From Pedobacter heparinus DSM 2366 (lineage in GTDB: Bacteria; Bacteroidota; Bacteroidia; Sphingobacteriales; Sphingobacteriaceae), in contig NC_013061.1 of assembly GCF_000023825.1 (NCBI RefSeq), positions 1,612,001 through 1,676,000 on the forward strand: DNA of 64,000 bases. Direction: 5' to 3'. Positions 1-8,434 of this stretch are shown here, in pieces (positions within the stretch are counted from its first letter, which is position 1; every line of letters starts with the position of its first letter). The position numbers and the translations under genes were made by a program. The notes under the pieces were generated by a model. That model worked only from the letters and a program-made list of their open reading frames with translations, made no database searches and was not told the origin of the DNA.

Positions 1-379
1 CTACCAAGTATTTGCTTTCCATCAGAAATGCATAAATAGTAAAGTTCTTTTGCACACTCTCATTGATCGCAATCTCTCTAACTTTCTGATACTCTATATC
101 GATATTTTTATACTTCCTAATATAGGTCTTCCATTTGTCAAAACCATAATTAGGTTTACAGATAATCCTTGCAGTTCCTTTCTTTGAATCAAAATAATGC
201 ATCAATGGCACGGCGGAAATCTCCTTGTTACTTTTAAATGAAGATGACATAGGGCCACTCCAGCATAATAATTTTTTTTGGTCTTTAAAAAAGTCAACTT
301 TGGGAACAGAATGCTGTTGAGCAAACAAGTTTGCTGATATAATCAGGAAACTTGTTACAACAAAAATATGCCTTATCAT
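1..379 (-). CDS. Secreted hypothetical protein, 3' end cut by the window edge
   Basis: The reading frame opens with an ATG whose complement lies at 377-379 and stays open for 126 codons to the edge, so the C-terminus is missing. Residues 1-20 (MIRHIFVVTSFLIISANLFA) form a clear Sec signal peptide followed by QQ, so the product is exported. The mature part is Lys- and aromatic-rich and contains no motif I recognise. A TAnnTTTG element ends 18 nt upstream of the ATG. The downstream neighbour is outside the window. Function unknown. Confidence 0.6.
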   Translation of the reverse strand, partial: MIRHIFVVTSFLIISANLFAQQHSVPKVDFFKDQKKLLCWSGPMSSSFKSNKEISAVPLMHYFDSKKGTARIICKPNYGFDKWKTYIRKYKNIDIEYQKVREIAINESVQKNFTIYAFLMESKYLV

Positions 380-397
380 ATTTATTATATCTTTCGT

Positions 398-405
398 CAA
401 AGATA
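398..405 (-). promoter_or_regulatory. Candidate Bacteroidota -7 promoter element for the secreted protein
   Basis: On the minus strand the sequence reads TATCTTTG, a full match to TAnnTTTG, and it ends 18 nt before the ATG at 379. No convincing -33 TTTG lies at the right distance, so the call rests on one element and its position. Confidence 0.4.
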
Positions 406-618
406 TTAATTAATTAATCATTAATTTTTGATCTAAAAAATCAGTCCAGTCCACATGATTTTTAAAAGTCTCACTATTAATAGTCGATCAAACTATTAAG
501 GCAATTGAATAATTAACCATTCCCAAAGATTAGGAATTTTTAAAAGGCGCTACAGGAAGTTATATTAATGAAGAAATGCCTGCAAGCAGATTTGTTGCAG
601 TGCAATTAATTGGGCCGA

Positions 619-952
619 TTAAGCCTCTACAAGGTTACCGAGGATTTTTGCGATATTTTTGGCATCATCAACGCCACGGTGGTGTGGGCCTTCTTTTCCA
701 GAGTGTACAGGCTTCACTTAATGATATTCCATGTTCTTCAACCATCTGAGGAGTGATAGAAGTAAGTCTGGTACAAAATTCACTAATTTCGGATCTTACG
801 GGCTTTATCAGAATACCTTCGCTCGAGGTTATTTTGCCTGTTTCTGTATTCAATTTATAAATGCCGATTTCGATGATCTCGCTTTGCTGTTTTTGATAAT
901 CGTCATCGAGCTCCCAGCAAGTATCCATATTCTATCCTGCGTATTCGGCCAT
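619..952 (-). pseudogene. Decayed DEDD-type 3'-5' exonuclease (KapD/ERI1-like)
   Basis: Pieces of one exonuclease are readable but not in one frame. The start MAEYAG meets an in-frame TAG at once. The frame then resumes with CWELDDDYQKQQSEIIEIGI and ends with LTSITPQMVEEHGISLSEA, typical of the first half of this family. The text then jumps, in another frame, to GKEGPHHRGVDDAKNIAKIL, the normal C-terminal end with its last catalytic Asp, stopping at 619-621. About half the protein between these parts is missing. The D-x-E of motif I, expected just before CWE, is also gone. Early stop, internal deletion and frameshift together make an active enzyme very unlikely. The flanks hold no intact gene. 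Confidence 0.75.
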
Positions 953-1191
953 CGAAAGAAAATGTTTTTTAAACATGGGGTTTATAATTGAGTAGCGTGT
1001 TGGTTTGTCCGGTTATCCAAAGTTTACTAGAATACTGGAGAAAAGCAAATGTTAATTCAGCATGGATAATAATTGAGTATATCTTTTCACGGGCTGCATA
1101 ATTTCCGCTGAAGAAGCGAAAAAGATGCTATACCCGCTCTAAGAATGCAGAATTATTGATCAAATGCGGGGTGGGCTTGTCTTTCCCTGTT

Positions 1192-2850
1192 TTATTTCAA
1201 TACTTCTTCAATAGTTTTTCCGATTGATCCGCTTGGTGGCTGTATGTTTAAAAGTGCGGCGATCGTTGGGGCTATATCCGTCATATAGGTTTGCTTATTT
1301 GATTTGCCGTGTTTTATTCCCCAGCCCATCCACACTAATGGTATATGTGCATCGTAGGGATTCCATGCACCGTGTGTAGTACCTGTTTTGGAGGTTCCTG
1401 TATACCATCCAGTCTGTAAAATAAGCTGGACAATTCCGCTGCGCTGCCTGTTGTATCCATTAATTATCCGCTCTTTAATTGCTGCGGGAATACTGGTGGT
1501 TTGGATTTTTTCCATGTCTACAGCCCATGCAATGCCATCCTGTTTTTGAAAAAATTGAATGCATTCGTTTTTAATGGCTTCTGCATCAAGTCTGTTCTGC
1601 TCAATAATTGTATTGTTGAGGTGTACCTGATTATTGATGAGGGTTAATATGAGGTTTTCCCGTCCATATTTTTCTTTCAGAATGCTATTGATCTGTTTTA
1701 AACAACTTCCAGAATTCCATAGGTCACCGGGCAGTTTATGGTCCTGAAGAAAAAGCGGATTGTGTGCACCTCCGTGATCGGCACTTAAGAAAACAGTGTA
1801 GTTGCCTTTTCCGAGTTTAACGTCCAGATAATTAAAAAAATCAGCCAGATCCCGATCAAGACGCAGGTAAGTATCTTCAACCTCGATGGAATTGATGCCA
1901 AACTGATGGCCAATGTAATCTGTTGAGGATAAACTTACCGCCAGAAAATCGGTAACCGTATTTTGTCCCATCTGTTCATTATCGACAGCTGCCTTAGCCA
2001 TATTTAAGGTTAGGGTATTGCCAAAAGGGGTAGACCTGATGAGTGCAGGACCCATAGTTTTTTCTATTTCGGCAAGTTTAACCGGAAATACAGGCTTGTC
2101 TGTTCCTTTAAATTTTCCTTCGTACTTACTGTTATCCTGGTCACTTTGCACATAAGTATTGACAGGGTATAAGGTATTCCAGTCCTGGCTCAGGTATTTT
2201 TGGATTTGTTTACCCGCATTAAATGCCTTAACCCATGCAGGAAGTTCCTGCATGTAAAATGTACTTGTTATCCAGTTTCCTGTAGCATCATCCAGCCAGT
2301 AGGCAGCATCTGCAACATGTCCGGCCGGTAAAATACCACCACGGTCTTTTAATGCAATGCCGATTACTTTGGAGCGAAAGTTTGTAGCTAGTTTTAGCTC
2401 GTCGGTAATAGTGGAGGATAGCATATTACACGGAGACATTTTACCGGCAGGACTGATACTGCCGACAGTTTGTACGGTACTGTCGCCTGCGCAATACATT
2501 GTTTTTCCTGTTTGCTGGTTGATGAAGTCGTTGCCTGCAATGCCATGAATGGCTGGAACAGAGCCGGTGTATATGGAGGTATGTCCTATTGCCGTGTAGG
2601 TTGGCAAATGACTGATCATGGTATTTTCGCAGGTAAAGCCTTCGTTCAGCATCCTTCGGAAGCCAGCCTGTCCGTATCGGTTATAAAACCTGTACAGATA
2701 GTCCCAGCGCATTTGGTCTACCACAATGCCAACTATCAGTTTGGGCCTTTTTAATGTGGATTGAGCTGGCGAAGTTTGGCGGGCAAACAGTGTTGTTGCA
2801 AGTAATAAGAAGGCTGGCAACACGAAGTGTTTATATTTTGTATGCGGCAT
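1192..2850 (-). CDS. PafA-like alkaline phosphatase / nucleotide pyrophosphatase superfamily protein
   Basis: A 552-residue exported phosphatase of the type I phosphodiesterase/nucleotide pyrophosphatase fold. A signal peptide covers about residues 1-24. The metal-binding start VGIVVDQMRWDY has Asp45, and the nucleophile region PTYTAIGHTS has the probable catalytic Thr86. Asn107 (GND) and Lys168-x-Arg170 (LKDR) fit the Thr/Asn/Lys-x-Arg active site known from Elizabethkingia PafA. Later metal ligands sit in TDYIGHQFG, SADHGG and the C-terminal TTHGAWNPYDAHIPL. It would release phosphate from small monoesters in the periplasm. It is the last gene of the glycosidase/SusCD block, 23 nt after the gene before it, so it may take phosphate from the sugar phosphates that block releases. 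The linkage is inference; the family call is firm. Confidence 0.85.
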   Translation of the reverse strand: MPHTKYKHFVLPAFLLLATTLFARQTSPAQSTLKRPKLIVGIVVDQMRWDYLYRFYNRYGQAGFRRMLNEGFTCENTMISHLPTYTAIGHTSIYTGSVPAIHGIAGNDFINQQTGKTMYCAGDSTVQTVGSISPAGKMSPCNMLSSTITDELKLATNFRSKVIGIALKDRGGILPAGHVADAAYWLDDATGNWITSTFYMQELPAWVKAFNAGKQIQKYLSQDWNTLYPVNTYVQSDQDNSKYEGKFKGTDKPVFPVKLAEIEKTMGPALIRSTPFGNTLTLNMAKAAVDNEQMGQNTVTDFLAVSLSSTDYIGHQFGINSIEVEDTYLRLDRDLADFFNYLDVKLGKGNYTVFLSADHGGAHNPLFLQDHKLPGDLWNSGSCLKQINSILKEKYGRENLILTLINNQVHLNNTIIEQNRLDAEAIKNECIQFFQKQDGIAWAVDMEKIQTTSIPAAIKERIINGYNRQRSGIVQLILQTGWYTGTSKTGTTHGAWNPYDAHIPLVWMGWGIKHGKSNKQTYMTDIAPTIAALLNIQPPSGSIGKTIEEVLK

Positions 2851-2873
2851 ATTGTGTTTTGTTGGTGCAATAT

Positions 2874-4814
2874 TTAATTGATTAATTTGACCAGACGGAT
2901 GCTGTTGTTGGAATGGTCTGCTATATAGATGTTCGACCCCTGGATAACCAGATCGGTAGGCTGATTGAATTTGGCTATTGTGCTTGTTCCATTTTGATAA
3001 CCAGGTATAGTTCCGGCTAAGGTGCTAACCTGGCCGGATGATATTTTTCTGATCCTTGAACTGATCAGGTCTGCTACATACACATTTCCGGATACATCGA
3101 CAGTAACACCATAAGGGTCTGAAAATTTGGCTGAACCAGCCGCGCCATCTGTAGTGCCCGAAGTTCCGGTGCCAGCTAAGGAACTGACTACTCCCGATGT
3201 GGTGATCTTTCTGATCCGATGGTTTAAACGATCGGCAACATAAATATTTCCGGATGCGTCGACATCTACACCTGATGGGTTTTTAAATTGTGCAGCTGTG
3301 CCTGTTCCATTGGTATAACCTGCTGTTCCGTTTCCGGCAATTGTAGTTACCACACCTGCTGCTGTTATTTTGCGGATGCGGTGGCTGGTATTGTCGGCCA
3401 CAATTACGTTGCCAGAGGGGTCAATGGCCACATCAAGCGGTTGCATAAACTTAGCGGCACTCCCTGTTCCATCTGCATAACCGGCTGTACTTCCGGCAAG
3501 TGTGCTTACGATACCTGCCGGAGTGATCTTCCTGATCTTAAAGTTGTCCCTGTCTGCGACGTATACATTGCCTGTTGCATCGACAGCAACTTTCCATGGT
3601 CCGTTAAATTTAGCTATACTGCCGGCCCCATCTGCAAAGCCCGCCACTCCGGTACCTGCAAAGGTACTCACTGTTCCGGTAGAAGTGATTTTCCGGATCA
3701 CATTGTTGTTTTTATCTGCAATGTACATATTACCTGATGCATCAATAGCAAGACCTTCGGGGCTATCGAAACGGGCACTGGCTTTAGCTCCGTTCACTAA
3801 GCCGGCAGTTCCTGTACCAGCGTAATTGCTGACCAGCACCTTACTGATATAGACCAGCCAGGCATTGGCAACGGCACGTGCGGTACCGTCTGAAGGCTGA
3901 TTCCTTACCTGTAATAAATTGGTTACCGGGTTTCTGGTCATAAAAGTAGAGGAGCCGCCGCCGTCCAGGTTTACAGCATTTTTTACATTAAAAGCCATAA
4001 AAGCACTGGTAAGCTGTGCATAGTTCATTCCATTGGAATAGGGGGCGTCTCGTCCATCTATTACTACAAAATATACGATGCCGTTGTCATCATATCCAAC
4101 TGATGTTCTGGGATCGATTGCCGTGTAAGGTTGTGAAACAGGAAGATGATTGTTTACCAGCATTACTCCGCTGCCAGTACTGTTGTAAAGCTGGCTGCTG
4201 AGGGCGGCATAACCACTTTTAAAATCGATAATCGGAACATTATTTTCTGTTACGCCAAAGAAACTGACTGCCTGCTGGGGTTTCAGGGTATTGTCATTAA
4301 AAGTGCTTTTGACGATGCTACCATTTTTATGTACAATACCCATAGGAATACCGGTGCTGGTATCAAAAAAATCGCCGTTTATGCCTGCTATCACCATATG
4401 GGTAGCGGTATCAATTTCGGCCGCCTGTGCAGGTACGGTTTGCCTGGCATATGCCGGAAGATTAAAAGGTGTAGCTACTTCCATGAATACCTGGGGTTCG
4501 TTGAGGTTAACTTTCAGAATAAACAGGTGCATGGCTTTGCCGGCGGTATCGGTATAATGTATATCTGTTTCTGTTACACCTGGCGCAACAGTGATTTCAT
4601 CATCTGAAATCACTGTGCCGATAAGACTCGTTTCATCTATCAGTTTTTGTGTCAGGCTGGAGTAGGACAGTGTAGTTACAGCTGCCGATCCACTGCGAAT
4701 CGGTTTCTCTTTTAACAGGACCTGATCAATCTGTTTTGTACAACTGAAATGTATGACAGAAACAATAAGAAAAACCAGTGCTGTTCTGCTTATGGTAAGA
4801 TTAAAATATTTCAT
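2874..4814 (-). CDS. Lipoprotein: phosphodiester glycosidase (NAGPA/DUF2233) fused to NHL propeller
   Basis: A 646-residue lipoprotein with the lipid Cys near residue 25 (VIHFSC). Residues about 72-325 are a phosphodiester glycosidase domain of the family of human uncovering enzyme NAGPA. The family marks are all there: INGDFF at 145-150, DPRTSVG at 234, DGRD at 253, NLDGGGSSTF near 282-291, and SDGTARAVANAW. Residues about 327-646 are six NHL repeats, each with the pattern FxxPxGxAxDxxGNxYVADxxNxxIRKI. The domain removes sugars linked through a 1-phosphodiester; the propeller is probably for binding. Each half has a separate close paralogue in the next two upstream genes. The gap to the gene before it is 11 nt, so it belongs to the SusCD operon. 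Confidence 0.85.
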   Translation of the reverse strand: MKYFNLTISRTALVFLIVSVIHFSCTKQIDQVLLKEKPIRSGSAAVTTLSYSSLTQKLIDETSLIGTVISDDEITVAPGVTETDIHYTDTAGKAMHLFILKVNLNEPQVFMEVATPFNLPAYARQTVPAQAAEIDTATHMVIAGINGDFFDTSTGIPMGIVHKNGSIVKSTFNDNTLKPQQAVSFFGVTENNVPIIDFKSGYAALSSQLYNSTGSGVMLVNNHLPVSQPYTAIDPRTSVGYDDNGIVYFVVIDGRDAPYSNGMNYAQLTSAFMAFNVKNAVNLDGGGSSTFMTRNPVTNLLQVRNQPSDGTARAVANAWLVYISKVLVSNYAGTGTAGLVNGAKASARFDSPEGLAIDASGNMYIADKNNNVIRKITSTGTVSTFAGTGVAGFADGAGSIAKFNGPWKVAVDATGNVYVADRDNFKIRKITPAGIVSTLAGSTAGYADGTGSAAKFMQPLDVAIDPSGNVIVADNTSHRIRKITAAGVVTTIAGNGTAGYTNGTGTAAQFKNPSGVDVDASGNIYVADRLNHRIRKITTSGVVSSLAGTGTSGTTDGAAGSAKFSDPYGVTVDVSGNVYVADLISSRIRKISSGQVSTLAGTIPGYQNGTSTIAKFNQPTDLVIQGSNIYIADHSNNSIRLVKLIN

Positions 4815-4825
4815 GGCTTTTCGCT

Positions 4826-6145
4826 TTATTTGATTAACCTGATCATGCGGATCCTATGGTTGGTTACTTCGGCTACGTAGATGTTTCCTTTAGCATCTAT
4901 ATCAAGATCGGTTGGCTGATTGAATTTCGCGTTTACACTTAATCCATCTGCAAAACCTGCCGAGCTGCCTGCCAATGTGCTGACCTGCCCTACAGGAGTA
5001 ATTTTTCGGATTCTGGCATTGGTCAGTTCCGCTACAAGAATGTTTCCGCCTGCATCAACCGCAACGCCATAAGGATCGGCAAATTTTGCAGTAAGTGCAT
5101 CTCCGTCTAACAACCCGGTTGTACCTGCACCGGCAATAGTACTAACTGTACCTGCAGGAGTTATTTTCCGGATGCGGTGGTTAAGCCGGTCGGCCACAAT
5201 GATGTTTCCTTGCTGATCGACGGTAAGCCCTGATGGATTTCTGAATTTGGCCTGTACACCTGTAGCATCCAGGTATCCGGCAGTGCCATCACCTGCAAGG
5301 GTTGTTACCGTACCGGATGGGCTTACTTTCCGGATGCGGTGTGCGGTATTGTCTGCCACATAAATGTTTCCCTGCGCATCGGCTACTACATCCAATGGCT
5401 GCATAAATTTAGCTGCACTGCCGGTCCCGTCTGCAAAGCCTGCCGTGCTTCCTGCCAGTGTAGTTACAGCGCCATCAGGAGCAATCTTTCTGATCTTAAA
5501 GTTATCACGGTCGGCGACAATGATATTTCCCAGCGGATCTATAGCTAATTTCCAGGGAGAGCTGAATTTTGCTGCAGTTCCTGTTCCATCGGCATAGCCT
5601 GCGGTTCCATCACCAGCAATGGTGGTAACTTGTCCTGCCGGGCTTATTTTTCTGATGGTATGGTTCTGACGGTCGGCTACAATAACGTTACCCTGTGCAT
5701 CAACGGCTAGGCCTTCCGGATTTCTGAATTGAGCATCGGCAGCAGCGCCGTTGAACAGGCCTGCAGTTCCGTCTCCGGCAAAGGTACTTACGATATATTC
5801 TGATGCCGGGGCAGCTTTATAGGTAAATACAGGGCCTTCTGCAGATTGCCCGTTTAGGGTAATGGTTACCTTTCCGTTACCTGCATTTGAAGGGCTTACT
5901 ACCTGTAACTGTGTGGCAGAGGCTTCAATAACCACCGCATCTACACCATTAAATTTTACAATGTTGGCTGCAGGGTTGCTGCTGAAGTTTTTTCCGTTAA
6001 TGGTTACGATCATAGCAGCCTGGCCGTTATCGGGCCATAGGGAAGTGATTTTAAGTTTTGCTGAAGTAACCGGGGCTTTACTTTCTTTTTTACAGGATGT
6101 AAAAAGGAGTGTGGCCAATATGATAAAGATGGATATTCTGTTCAT
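4826..6145 (-). CDS. Lipoprotein: IPT/TIG domain plus six NHL repeats
   Basis: A 439-residue lipoprotein; residues 1-18 end in FTSC and KKE follows. Residues about 30-112 form an IPT/TIG immunoglobulin-like domain (ITSLWPDNGQAAMIVTINGK). Residues about 117-439 form six NHL blades, each ending in ADRxNHxIRKI. Blade by blade it matches the propeller half of the next gene: blade 2 has PWK, blade 3 MQPLDV with a shortened AGSTAG loop, blade 4 NPSG, blade 5 DPYGV, blade 6 NQPTDL. It has no catalytic domain, so I infer a cell-surface binding protein that works with the stand-alone glycosidase encoded 19 nt upstream. Confidence 0.85.
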   Translation of the reverse strand: MNRISIFIILATLLFTSCKKESKAPVTSAKLKITSLWPDNGQAAMIVTINGKNFSSNPAANIVKFNGVDAVVIEASATQLQVVSPSNAGNGKVTITLNGQSAEGPVFTYKAAPASEYIVSTFAGDGTAGLFNGAAADAQFRNPEGLAVDAQGNVIVADRQNHTIRKISPAGQVTTIAGDGTAGYADGTGTAAKFSSPWKLAIDPLGNIIVADRDNFKIRKIAPDGAVTTLAGSTAGFADGTGSAAKFMQPLDVVADAQGNIYVADNTAHRIRKVSPSGTVTTLAGDGTAGYLDATGVQAKFRNPSGLTVDQQGNIIVADRLNHRIRKITPAGTVSTIAGAGTTGLLDGDALTAKFADPYGVAVDAGGNILVAELTNARIRKITPVGQVSTLAGSSAGFADGLSVNAKFNQPTDLDIDAKGNIYVAEVTNHRIRMIRLIK

Positions 6146-6164
6146 GAGCTTATGTTTTAATAAC

Positions 6165-7112
6165 CTAAGGTTTTGATTTTGATAGGATTAACCAGGAATT
6201 TGCAATTGCGCGCGGAGAACCGTCGGAAGGTTTGTTACGGATTTGCCACACATCTACCCGGGGATGTTTGATCATAAATGTAGAAGAGCCGCCACCATCA
6301 AGGTTTACTGCATTCTTTACACCAAATGCATACATGATTTTCCCCATTTCCTGGTAGTTGATGCCATTGGAATTGTAAAAATTGCGACCGTCTACGACGA
6401 TGAAATAGACCAGGTCATCGTCTGTTATTCCAACTCCGGTGCGGGGATCGACGGTTGGGATGCTCTGTGTTATTTTTTTATAATCCTTAACCAGAAATAC
6501 CCCTGCGCCGAGGGCTTCTTTGAGCTGACTCTTTATTGTGGGGTAATCGGTTTCTTTATCGCCGATATAAGGTTTGCCATTTGCCAGTATACCGAGGAAA
6601 CTGAGACCTTGCTGGGGCTTATCTGTATTGTCTGTAAAGGCAGGTTTAATTGCTACCCCTTTTTTATAAATGATACCCAGAGGCACATAACTGCTGGTGT
6701 TGAAGAAATCTCCGTTTATGCCTGCGATAACCCTGTTGTTGGCCGCATCTACATATTTGGCCATTTCAGGTACTGTTTGTGAGCCATAGCCTGGTGCATC
6801 GTAAGGCGTAGCGGCCTGGAGTTTGACATCCGGGTTTTTAAGGTCAATTTTTAAAATAAAAATCTTTGTGCTAAGACCTCCGCTCTGGCTTTGGTAATGG
6901 ATATCAGTTTCTTCGACTCCGGGCTGGATCTGGAAAGTTGTATCTGAAAAAACATTGGCCATTACATCAGAATTTTGTTTGATCTTTTCTGTAAGCGCAC
7001 TGAATATTCGGAGATCGGTTTGCTGGGTTTGCTCTTTTTTGCAAGCTACAGATACCAGAAAAAAGAACATCAGCATTAATGTGGATATATTTTTTGTGAA
7101 CATTGGTCTCAT
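6165..7112 (-). CDS. Phosphodiester glycosidase family lipoprotein (stand-alone domain)
   Basis: A 315-residue lipoprotein with lipobox SVAC near residue 24 and KKEQ after it. The rest is one NAGPA-type phosphodiester glycosidase domain with AGINGDFFNTSS, DPRTGVGITDDD, VVDGRNFYNSNG, NLDGGGSSTFM and PSDGSPRAIANSW. It is a close paralogue of the N-terminal half of the glycosidase-NHL fusion in the same operon. The expected reaction is hydrolysis of the glycosyl bond of a sugar-1-phosphodiester at the cell surface or in the periplasm. It follows susD by 24 nt. The substrate cannot be told from sequence. Confidence 0.85.
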   Translation of the reverse strand: MRPMFTKNISTLMLMFFFLVSVACKKEQTQQTDLRIFSALTEKIKQNSDVMANVFSDTTFQIQPGVEETDIHYQSQSGGLSTKIFILKIDLKNPDVKLQAATPYDAPGYGSQTVPEMAKYVDAANNRVIAGINGDFFNTSSYVPLGIIYKKGVAIKPAFTDNTDKPQQGLSFLGILANGKPYIGDKETDYPTIKSQLKEALGAGVFLVKDYKKITQSIPTVDPRTGVGITDDDLVYFIVVDGRNFYNSNGINYQEMGKIMYAFGVKNAVNLDGGGSSTFMIKHPRVDVWQIRNKPSDGSPRAIANSWLILSKSKP

Positions 7113-7136
7113 ATTTATGATTTATACCTATTTTGA

Positions 7137-8417
7137 TTAATTACCATAACCTGGATTTGGCACAAGCAGATTGTTTAGCACCAGTTCTTTTTCGGGTATG
7201 GGCAGTTTAAACTGTGCATCGGTAATGCCCAGTTCTGTTTTAGCTTTTTGAAGGCGTACAAGATCGTACCACCTGAAGCCTTCGGCCAGAAGTTCCTTTC
7301 TGCGCTCCAGCAAAACAGCATTGATATAGGCCGCCTCGCCTACGGGATTTACATCTGGCAGTCCACGGGTGTTTCTCAGTTGATTTAGCCGGCCCAAACC
7401 GCTTAAACCCTGCGCTTCTGCGCTGATCAGATACATTTCTGCCAGCCTGGTAACAATAATGGGGTCTGTTCCTGACTGCCCACTTGGATATTTATTGATC
7501 ACATTATCACTTCCATATACATCGATAGACATGGCTTTTCTTTTATCACCATCTTCAAACAGTTGCATCACGTCACTTGCAGGTGCGTAAGCATAACTTC
7601 CTTTAACAGGATGTGCGTAGGTGTAAAAAAGGGTACTGATGGCAATGCTGGATTCGGCAGTGAGGTTTTTAAAGGCAAAGATCTCTTCGGTATTCTGCTG
7701 GTTGCGGAAGATCTTTTCAAAGGTATCCAGTTTAAAATTGCCGGCGGTAATGAGCTGTTCTGCAAGAGTTGCTGCCTCTGTCATTTTTCCCTGTGCAAGT
7801 TTTACCCGGGCCATTAGTGCCTTTGCCGCATCTTTAGATACATAGTAGTAATTGTTGTAGTTTGGGGCCTGGGCAATTGCCTGGTTAAGCTCTGACTCGA
7901 TAAAGGCCCAGACTTCTGCTTCAGTATTTCTTGCAACATTTGCAGTTGTATTTTTTTGCAGCACTGGTACGCCACCCCAGCGGGATACCAGATTGTAATA
8001 AATGTACCCCCTGAAAAAGTGAGCAGTGCCTAATATTTCCTCTTTTCTGGTGGAAGCATCCATATCACTGGCAGATTCGAGTAATACATTTACCTGGTAA
8101 AGTGCATTATAGTAACCGTTCCAGGAGGAACTCATCATGGCTTGTTCCGGGCGAAGTATACTGTTGATTAACTGGATTGGGCCTCCGGTTCCTCTTGCTG
8201 TGATCAGATTGCCCCCAATCAGATCTGACATGATATAAGATTCGCGACCCGGTGCATTTTGCACCTTACTGTACACTCCGTTCAGGAAAAGCTCAACATC
8301 TTTGGCTGATAGATTGGCTGATGAGGCCGCTGAATGGGGGTAAAGGTTAAGCTGTTTCTGACAGGAGAGGCCTGTGATTGACAGGATGATAAGTAAAATG
8401 AATATTTTGATGTTCAT
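7137..8417 (-). CDS. RagB/SusD family nutrient-binding lipoprotein
   Basis: A 426-residue SusD-type protein, short for a family that often reaches 500 or more. The lipobox LSC is near residue 19 and QKQL follows. The body is helical and TPR-like, with GTAHFFRGYIYYNLVSRWGG, ALMARVKLAQGKM, RLAEMYLISAEA and a C-terminal LLERRKELLAEGFRWYDLVR, the standard SusD marks. It caps the SusC barrel encoded 17 nt upstream and captures oligosaccharide at the outer membrane. It is followed by the phosphodiester glycosidase genes, which suggests its ligand is the glycan they act on. Confidence 0.92.
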   Translation of the reverse strand: MNIKIFILLIILSITGLSCQKQLNLYPHSAASSANLSAKDVELFLNGVYSKVQNAPGRESYIMSDLIGGNLITARGTGGPIQLINSILRPEQAMMSSSWNGYYNALYQVNVLLESASDMDASTRKEEILGTAHFFRGYIYYNLVSRWGGVPVLQKNTTANVARNTEAEVWAFIESELNQAIAQAPNYNNYYYVSKDAAKALMARVKLAQGKMTEAATLAEQLITAGNFKLDTFEKIFRNQQNTEEIFAFKNLTAESSIAISTLFYTYAHPVKGSYAYAPASDVMQLFEDGDKRKAMSIDVYGSDNVINKYPSGQSGTDPIIVTRLAEMYLISAEAQGLSGLGRLNQLRNTRGLPDVNPVGEAAYINAVLLERRKELLAEGFRWYDLVRLQKAKTELGITDAQFKLPIPEKELVLNNLLVPNPGYGN

Positions 8418-8434
8418 GACTTGAAATTTAAATG

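Noticed and set aside
534..632. Plus-strand text KGATGSYINEEMPASRFVAV, weakly like the effector-binding domain of GyrI/AraC proteins
   Set aside because: Too short, preceded by a stop and running into the exonuclease remnant on the other strand.
1080..1116. Short plus-strand frame reading SAEEAKKMLYPL
   Set aside because: Only about 18 codons, no start or context.
3288..3737. Plus-strand open frame of 149 codons, Cys-rich
   Set aside because: Antisense shadow of the NHL propeller repeats; composition follows the repeat and no start signal is present.
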